From NCBI GenBank assembly GCA_902774335.1, contig CACYHW010000015.1, positions 1-54,661 of the forward strand: a DNA stretch of 54,661 nucleotides, written 5' to 3'. Source of the stretch: an uncultured Bacteroidales bacterium. Lineage in GTDB: Bacteria > Bacteroidota > Bacteroidia > Bacteroidales > Bacteroidaceae. Shown one piece after another: positions 50,605-54,661 of this stretch (its first letter is position 1; every line of letters starts with the position of its first letter). The position numbers and the translations under genes are program-made. Under the pieces are notes generated by a model. It was not told the origin of the DNA and searched no databases. It saw nothing but the letters and a program-made list of their open reading frames with translations.

Positions 50605-51129
50605 ATGACAGACTTTCTTGAACTATGCAAGGCGCGCTACTCGGTGCGCTCGTTCTCGGACCGCAAGGTGGAGCCTGAGAAACTTGAAAAGATACTGGAG
50701 GCAGGCCGCGTGGCACCTACTGCCGTGAACTTTCAGCCGCAGGTGATTTATGTACTGCAGAGTCCCGATGCAGTGGCTAAGATGGCCAGCGTCACTCCGT
50801 ATATGTTCCATGCTCCGCAGGCTCTGCTGGTATGCTATGACGAGAACATCTGCTGGAAAAACCACAAGCATGAGGAGGACGGACACTCCGCCGGCGAGAT
50901 GGATGCCACCATCGTGCTCACCCACATGATGCTGCAGGCATGGGAGCTGGGCATAGGCTCCTGCTGGGTATGCAGCTTTGACTTCAAGGCCACCCGCCAG
51001 CTGTTCAACCTGCCACCCAACATCAAGCCCGTAGCCCTGATGCCCATCGGTTATGCCGCCCCGGATGGTGTGGCATCGGACCGCCACCCCAAGCGCAAGC
51101 CGCTGTCTGAGACCGTTCACTACCTCTAA
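50605..51129 (+). CDS. Nitroreductase-family flavoprotein
   Basis: 174 aa. FMN-binding family text: KARYSVRSFSDRKVEPEKLE (RxSxRxF), APTAVNFQPQ, and a C-terminal WVCSFDFKATRQLFNLPPNI followed by LMPIGYAA. It may reduce nitro compounds, quinones or FMN analogues; the substrate is unknown. It starts 4 nt after the GH43 gene and ends at the left repeat of a 155-bp element. Confidence 0.9.
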   Translation: MTDFLELCKARYSVRSFSDRKVEPEKLEKILEAGRVAPTAVNFQPQVIYVLQSPDAVAKMASVTPYMFHAPQALLVCYDENICWKNHKHEEDGHSAGEMDATIVLTHMMLQAWELGIGSCWVCSFDFKATRQLFNLPPNIKPVALMPIGYAAPDGVASDRHPKRKPLSETVHYL

Positions 51130-51281
51130 TCCCGCCAAAGTGTCCCACAGTCACCCCCGCCAGAATGCTCTCTGGGGCCGATGAGCGTGGGACACACCCC
51201 CTAAAATGATGGTATGTAACACAGTGAACCCCGCTACAAGCTCTGTGGCGGGGTTCGTTGTGGGACACTTTGGCGGGATTA
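51127..51281. mobile_element. 155-bp MITE-like element with perfect 23-bp terminal inverted repeats
   Basis: The left repeat (51127-51149, beginning TAATCCCGCCAAAGTGTCCC) and right repeat (51259-51281) are perfectly complementary over 23 bp. The interior holds another GTGGGACAC (51187-51195) and the inverted repeat GAACCCCGC...GCGGGGTTC. It has no coding capacity. It fits exactly between the nitroreductase stop (TAA is the first triplet of the left repeat) and the tiny Arc gene. It can be a non-autonomous transposon or a REP-type double hairpin; no transposase was found. Confidence 0.7.
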
Positions 51282-51283
51282 TG

Positions 51284-51445
51284 TCACTTTGGTTTACGGC
51301 CGGCGCGGCGCAGGGCATCGGCAATGATCCATTGCAGCTGGCCGTTCACGCTGCGGAACTCGCTGGCGGCCCATTCTTCAAGGGCCGTCATCGTAGCAGA
51401 GTCCACTCTCAGCAGAAAGCTTTTTGAATCAGCGTCTTTAGCCAT
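51284..51445 (-). CDS. Small Arc-like DNA-binding protein (53 aa)
   Basis: Translated by eye: MAKDADSKSFLLRVDSATMT, continuing ALEEWAASEFRSVNGQLQWI and IADALRRAGRKPK. A beta strand (SFLLRVD) followed by two helices is the ribbon-helix-helix pattern of Arc/MetJ. The segment FRSVNGQLQWIIADALR matches Arc-type proteins found beside SPFH genes. It starts 12 nt after the SPFH gene and is probably co-transcribed with it; the target is unknown. Confidence 0.8.
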   Translation of the reverse strand: MAKDADSKSFLLRVDSATMTALEEWAASEFRSVNGQLQWIIADALRRAGRKPK

Positions 51446-51457
51446 CTGTCAGTCATT

Positions 51458-52390
51458 TTAGTTATAAAGTGTACCGGCGTTTACCACAGGTGCTGCAGGC
51501 TCATCGCCGCAGAGCACTACAAGCAGGTTGCTTACCATTGCAGCCTTACGCTCCTCGTCAAGGTCTACAACACCGTCTTTCTTAAGGTTGTCAAGAGCCA
51601 TCTTGACCATTGATACTGCACCCTCAACTATCTTCTCGCGGGCGGCGATGATGGCATCAGCCTGCTGGCGGCGAAGCATTACGGCTGCAATCTCGGGAGC
51701 GTATGCCAGGTAGTTGATACGGGCCTCGACAGCCTCGATACCGGCTATTGCCAGACGGTCGTTCAGGGTCTGCTTCAGGGCCTCGTTAATCTCATCGGCA
51801 CCTGAGCGCAGGGTTACATCATCGGCCGGATTGCTGTTCTCATCGTAGTTGTATCGGCCTGCAACCTGACGCAGGGCTGCATCGGACTGAACCGATACAA
51901 AGTTCTCAAACGCCCTCATTGTAGAATTAAGAGTCGTTACACCGCCGGCAGTCTGACCGATGGTCTGTGAATCAATCTCAAACAGAGCCTTGTAAACGTC
52001 CTTGATCTTCCAAACCATTACCAGGCCGATCATGATGGGGTTGCCGCTCTTGTCGTTAACCTTGATGGCCTCGGCGTTGAGGTTGCGGGCGCGCAGGGAG
52101 ATCTTTTTCTTGGTGTAGAACGGGTTTACGATCCACCAGAAACCGTTCTCGCGCAGGGTACCTTTATATTTACCAAAGAACACCATCGCGCGGGCTACGT
52201 TGGGCTCCAGCTGGACAAGTCCACATGAGATAAGAATAATTGCCAAAAACAGGACAGGAGTGATGATTCCTGAATAAGAGAGCAGATAAATGTTTGTAAG
52301 AGCAATACCTGCAATACAAGCAAGAAGCAAAAGCAGTCCTATAAAACCGCTTACCTTAGTTCCATTGAATTCAAATTCCTTTGTTTCCAT
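51458..52390 (-). CDS. SPFH/Band 7 (stomatin-like) membrane protein
   Basis: 310 aa. Two closely spaced hydrophobic segments (about residues 16-60) anchor the protein; the SPFH domain follows ([24 protein letters not shown] and [17 protein letters not shown]) and ends in a helical region with [25 protein letters not shown]. Such proteins form membrane microdomains. In a two-gene unit with the Arc protein. Confidence 0.92.
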   Translation of the reverse strand: METKEFEFNGTKVSGFIGLLLLLACIAGIALTNIYLLSYSGIITPVLFLAIILISCGLVQLEPNVARAMVFFGKYKGTLRENGFWWIVNPFYTKKKISLRARNLNAEAIKVNDKSGNPIMIGLVMVWKIKDVYKALFEIDSQTIGQTAGGVTTLNSTMRAFENFVSVQSDAALRQVAGRYNYDENSNPADDVTLRSGADEINEALKQTLNDRLAIAGIEAVEARINYLAYAPEIAAVMLRRQQADAIIAAREKIVEGAVSMVKMALDNLKKDGVVDLDEERKAAMVSNLLVVLCGDEPAAPVVNAGTLYN

Positions 52391-52435
52391 AATCCTTTAT
52401 TGTTTTAATGTTGTTTTGATATCATTTTGATATCG

Positions 52436-52443
52436 CAAATGTA
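52436..52443 (-). promoter_or_regulatory. SPFH gene promoter box
   Basis: TACATTTG followed by CG on the minus strand, about 42 nt of leader. Within it two copies of TTTTGATATC (52414-52434 region) lie in tandem. Confidence 0.6.
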
Positions 52444-52485
52444 AACGACATTTTTGAACGCGCCAAGCGTTTTGTAAATTTTAAC

Positions 52486-52507
52486 AAACGACGCAAAGGG
52501 GTCGTTT
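52486..52507. repeat. Copy of the GACGCAAAGGGGTCGTTT repeat upstream of uup
   Basis: AAACGAC (52486-52492) and GTCGTTT (52501-52507) form a 7-bp hairpin. The 18-mer GACGCAAAGGGGTCGTTT starting at 52491 recurs at 54318-54335 and, inverted, at 54353-54370, so copies lie on both sides of uup. It is in the intergenic stretch between divergent genes, upstream of the uup promoter. Confidence 0.7.
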
Positions 52508-52527
52508 AAGAATGCGTCACTTTTGAC

Positions 52528-52535
52528 TACTTTTG
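52528..52535 (+). promoter_or_regulatory. uup promoter box
   Basis: TACTTTTG followed by CAC. It lies 8 nt before the ATG at 52544, so the leader is only about 5 nt or the transcript is leaderless. Confidence 0.6.
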
Positions 52536-52543
52536 CACCCGAA

Positions 52544-54319
52544 ATGGAGAGTTTTCTGCAGATAGACGGACTAAGCAAGTCATTCGGCGACCGCGTGATT
52601 TTTGACGGCCTCTCGCTCAACATCAACCAGGGCGAGAAAGTGGGCCTGATAGCTCGCAACGGCCAGGGTAAGAGCACCCTGCTGGACGTGATAGCCGGTA
52701 AGGCCGATTACCGCAACGGCACCATCACGTTCCGCCGCGACATCCGCACCGCCTATCTGGTGCAGACCCCCGTATTCCCCAAGGGTGCCAACGTTTTGAA
52801 TGCCTGTTGCCCGGAGTCCGATGAGGACAAACTCCTCCGTGCCCGCCAGCTGCTCACCAAACTGGGTGTAGCCGATTTTGACAAACCCATCGAGCAGCTC
52901 TCCGGAGGTCAGGCCAAGCGTGTGGCATTGGCCCAGGCACTTATGCAGGAGCCCGATTTCCTGATACTTGACGAGCCTACCAACCACCTGGACGTGGAGG
53001 TTACGGAGTGGCTTGAGGATTATCTCACCGCCAGCCGTCTGACCCTGTTCATGGTCACTCATGACCGATACCTGCTGGACCGCGTGTGTAACCGCATCAT
53101 AGAGATTGATGATTTCCGCGCCTACTCATACTCCGGCAATTACAGCTACTATCTGGAAAAGCGTCAGGAGCGACTGGATGCCGAGTCGTCACAGCGTGAG
53201 AGCGACCAGAACCTCTACCGCCGCGAGCTGGACTGGATGCGCCGCATGCCCTGCGCACGCGGAGGCAAGGCCCGATACCGCAAGGAGTCATTCCATCAGC
53301 TTGAGGAGCGCCTGCAGCACCGGCGTGACGAGCAGAGCGTGGCCCTTGACGTCAAGGCGTCGTACATCGGCAAAAAGATATTTGATATTGAGCACCTGAG
53401 CAAGGCGTTCGATGACAAGATAATACTCAAGGATTTCAGCTACATCTTTACCCGCTACGAGAAACTGGGCATTATAGGTGAGAACGGCGTGGGCAAATCC
53501 ACTTTCCTGAAACTCCTGCTGGGCATAGAGCAGCCCGACAGCGGTGTCATCGGCCGCGGAACAACATTAAAAATAGGATACTACTCGCAGGAGGGACTCA
53601 AATTCCCCGAAGATGCCAAGGTGATTGACGTGGTGACTGCCATTGCCGATCACATAGTCCTGGATGACGGACGCCGCATGTCGGCCGGACAGTTCCTGCA
53701 GAAATTCCTCTTTACGCCCAAGACGCAGTACAGCTATGTGAGCAAGCTGAGCGGAGGCGAGCGCCGCAGATTATATCTCTGCACCATCCTGATGCAGAGC
53801 CCCAACTTTCTGATTCTGGACGAGCCCACCAATGACCTGGACATTATGACTCTGCAGGTGCTCGAGGAGTATATTGCACAGTTCAAGGGATGCGTGATCG
53901 TAGTGTCACATGACCGATACTTCATGGACAAGATTGCCGAGCATCTGCTGGTGTTTGAGGGCGACGGCAAGGTCACCAACTTCCCATCGTCGTACAGCGA
54001 CTATATGGAGTACAAGGTGCTCAAGGAAGATGAGGAGAAAGCCGCCGCAGCCGCCAAGAGCAAACCCGCCGTCCCCGCGCAGCAACCCGCAGCAACCGCC
54101 AATCGGCCCGTAAAACTCACATTCAAGGAAAAACGCGAGATGGAGCAGATAGAACAGGAACTCCAGCAACTTGAAGAGGAGAAAGCCCTGCTTGAACAGG
54201 AACTGAACAGCGGCACCCTGCCCTACGACCAACTCCAGCAGAAATCCGCCCGCATCGGCCAAATCATAGAGCGCACCGACACCATCACCATGCGCTGGCT
54301 CGAACTGAGCGAGAAGTGA
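52544..54319 (+). CDS. uup: ABC-F ATPase, Uup type
   Basis: 591 aa, two ABC domains, no membrane helices. Walker A motifs ARNGQGKST and GENGVGKST; signatures LSGGQAKRVAL and LSGGERRRLYL; Walker B FLILDEPTNHLD and FLILDEPTNDLD. The C-terminal coiled-coil (FKEKREMEQIEQELQQLEEE) is the Uup-type DNA/ribosome-binding tail. Uup affects ribosome function and transposon precise excision. The upstream frame from 52523 precedes the promoter box. The stop codon lies in a perfect hairpin. Confidence 0.93.
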   Translation: MESFLQIDGLSKSFGDRVIFDGLSLNINQGEKVGLIARNGQGKSTLLDVIAGKADYRNGTITFRRDIRTAYLVQTPVFPKGANVLNACCPESDEDKLLRARQLLTKLGVADFDKPIEQLSGGQAKRVALAQALMQEPDFLILDEPTNHLDVEVTEWLEDYLTASRLTLFMVTHDRYLLDRVCNRIIEIDDFRAYSYSGNYSYYLEKRQERLDAESSQRESDQNLYRRELDWMRRMPCARGGKARYRKESFHQLEERLQHRRDEQSVALDVKASYIGKKIFDIEHLSKAFDDKIILKDFSYIFTRYEKLGIIGENGVGKSTFLKLLLGIEQPDSGVIGRGTTLKIGYYSQEGLKFPEDAKVIDVVTAIADHIVLDDGRRMSAGQFLQKFLFTPKTQYSYVSKLSGGERRRLYLCTILMQSPNFLILDEPTNDLDIMTLQVLEEYIAQFKGCVIVVSHDRYFMDKIAEHLLVFEGDGKVTNFPSSYSDYMEYKVLKEDEEKAAAAAKSKPAVPAQQPAATANRPVKLTFKEKREMEQIEQELQQLEEEKALLEQELNSGTLPYDQLQQKSARIGQIIERTDTITMRWLELSEK

Positions 54320-54372
54320 CGCAAAGGGGTCGTTTCGTTTTGCGTCAAAACGAAACGACCCCTTTGCGTCAC
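54316..54372. repeat. Perfect 26-bp-stem hairpin overlapping the uup stop codon
   Basis: The arms 54316-54341 (starting GTGACGCAAAGGGGTCGTTT) and 54347-54372 are perfectly complementary over 26 bp, with loop GCGTC (54342-54346). TGA (54317-54319) lies inside the left arm. It shares its core with 52491-52508. A T-rich tract after it (ATTTTTC) could make it a terminator. Confidence 0.85.
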
Positions 54373-54388
54373 TTTGCATCATTTTTCA

Positions 54389-54396
54389 TATATTCG
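54389..54396 (+). promoter_or_regulatory. Variant promoter box of the final gene
   Basis: TATATTCG followed by CAG, one mismatch from TAnnTTTG; about 5 nt from the ATG at 54401. Confidence 0.4.
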
Positions 54397-54400
54397 CAGT

Positions 54401-54661
54401 ATGAGAAAGAGCCTTATATTACTGACCATCATGCTGGTATCCTGCACAGGAGCACAGCAGAGCGTGAATAATGATGTGGCCGATGGCCGCAGGTACTGCA
54501 ATCCGCTGCCTATGGTGATAGGTCCGGGCGGCAACGCATCAGGCGACGTATCGGTGTTCCGAGACGATGACGGCCGATACTACATGTTCTGCACCGGAGG
54601 CGGCGCCTGGCACAGCGACAACATGCTGGACTGGGAATTCACACCCGTGCAGCGCGTGCCC
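54401..54661 (+). CDS. Lipoprotein glycosidase, five-bladed propeller type (partial, N-terminus)
   Basis: 87 codons are visible, cut by the window end. The signal MRKSLILLTIMLVSC has a lipobox LVSC. The mature start (YCNPLPMVIGPGGNASGDVS then VFRDDDGRYYMFCTGGGAWHSDNMLDW) looks like the first blade of a GH43/GH32-type propeller (WHSDNMLDW). Family assignment is tentative because the catalytic residues are mostly outside. Confidence 0.65.
   Translation, partial: MRKSLILLTIMLVSCTGAQQSVNNDVADGRRYCNPLPMVIGPGGNASGDVSVFRDDDGRYYMFCTGGGAWHSDNMLDWEFTPVQRVP

Noticed and set aside
1-54661. tRNA, rRNA, CRISPR array, prophage or restriction-modification genes
   Set aside because: No cloverleaf with a TTCRA arm, repeat-spacer series, or phage/R-M family was seen on reading the window.

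Overview
The window looks like chromosomal DNA of a Bacteroidales bacterium (Bacteroides/Prevotella/Muribaculaceae-like; genus not assignable by eye). The main reasons are the many promoter boxes of the Bacteroidota form TAnnTTTG just upstream of starts, the scarcity of Shine-Dalgarno sequences, the many SPII/SPI-exported proteins, and the gene families present (imelysin plus DUF1111, DASS transporter plus porin, GH43, SPFH plus Arc, EttA, Uup). Coding density is high. I see no tRNA, rRNA, CRISPR array or intact transposase.

Layout. 1-145: a possible IS3-type end and a REP-like tandem repeat. 146-4926 (-): Zn/Cd P1B-ATPase, a Tat-type aldo/keto reductase with ferredoxin domain, and a NapH-like polyferredoxin. 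4978-12618 (+): an iron/haem locus with a FecE-like ATPase, porin, imelysin lipoprotein, DUF1111 di-haem lipoprotein, ResB and CcsA cytochrome c maturation proteins, and a hemerythrin-LuxR regulator. 12763-18222: a small orphan gene, then a LysR regulator divergent from an M49-like lipoprotein, a dicarboxylate symporter and a porin. 18348-21303: metE divergent from an Lrp regulator. 21344-24480 (+): a candidate preQ1 riboswitch, then a queuosine-precursor transporter, queF, rnhB, a nitrilase and a NUDIX gene. 24473-29112 (-): beta-propeller protein, carboxylesterase, ettA. 29173-29904: K+ channel. 29971-35941 (+): an aromatic amino acid operon (DAHP synthase, tyrA, aroB, aroA, pheA, aroQ) behind a leader. 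36011-45518 (+): an outer-membrane protein, then five tightly packed exported proteins of unknown function and a GNAT-like gene. 45645-54661: aldose epimerase, histidine acid phosphatase, HAD and thioesterase genes, GH43, nitroreductase, a tiny Arc gene with an SPFH gene, uup, and the start of a second glycosidase lipoprotein.

The strongest new observation is the aro leader. A nearly leaderless 19-codon ORF at 29988-30047 encodes MKATSAYFYYFWFTRQFAG (8 of 19 residues Phe, Tyr or Trp). A rho-independent terminator follows at 30078-30112, and the last leader-peptide codons carry CCGGG, complementary to the 5' arm of that terminator. This is the architecture of ribosome-mediated transcription attenuation, here in front of a six-gene aromatic pathway operon in a Bacteroidota-type genome.

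Other points are a compact preQ1-I-like pseudoknot before the queuosine transporter and queF; a 155-bp element with perfect 23-bp terminal inverted repeats; a perfect 26-bp-stem hairpin at the uup stop codon; several short repeat families placed at stop codons; perfect dyads at two promoters of the iron/redox region; and an M49-like protein whose HExxH motif reads RExxH. Functions come from reading motifs and recalling families; no database search was possible.
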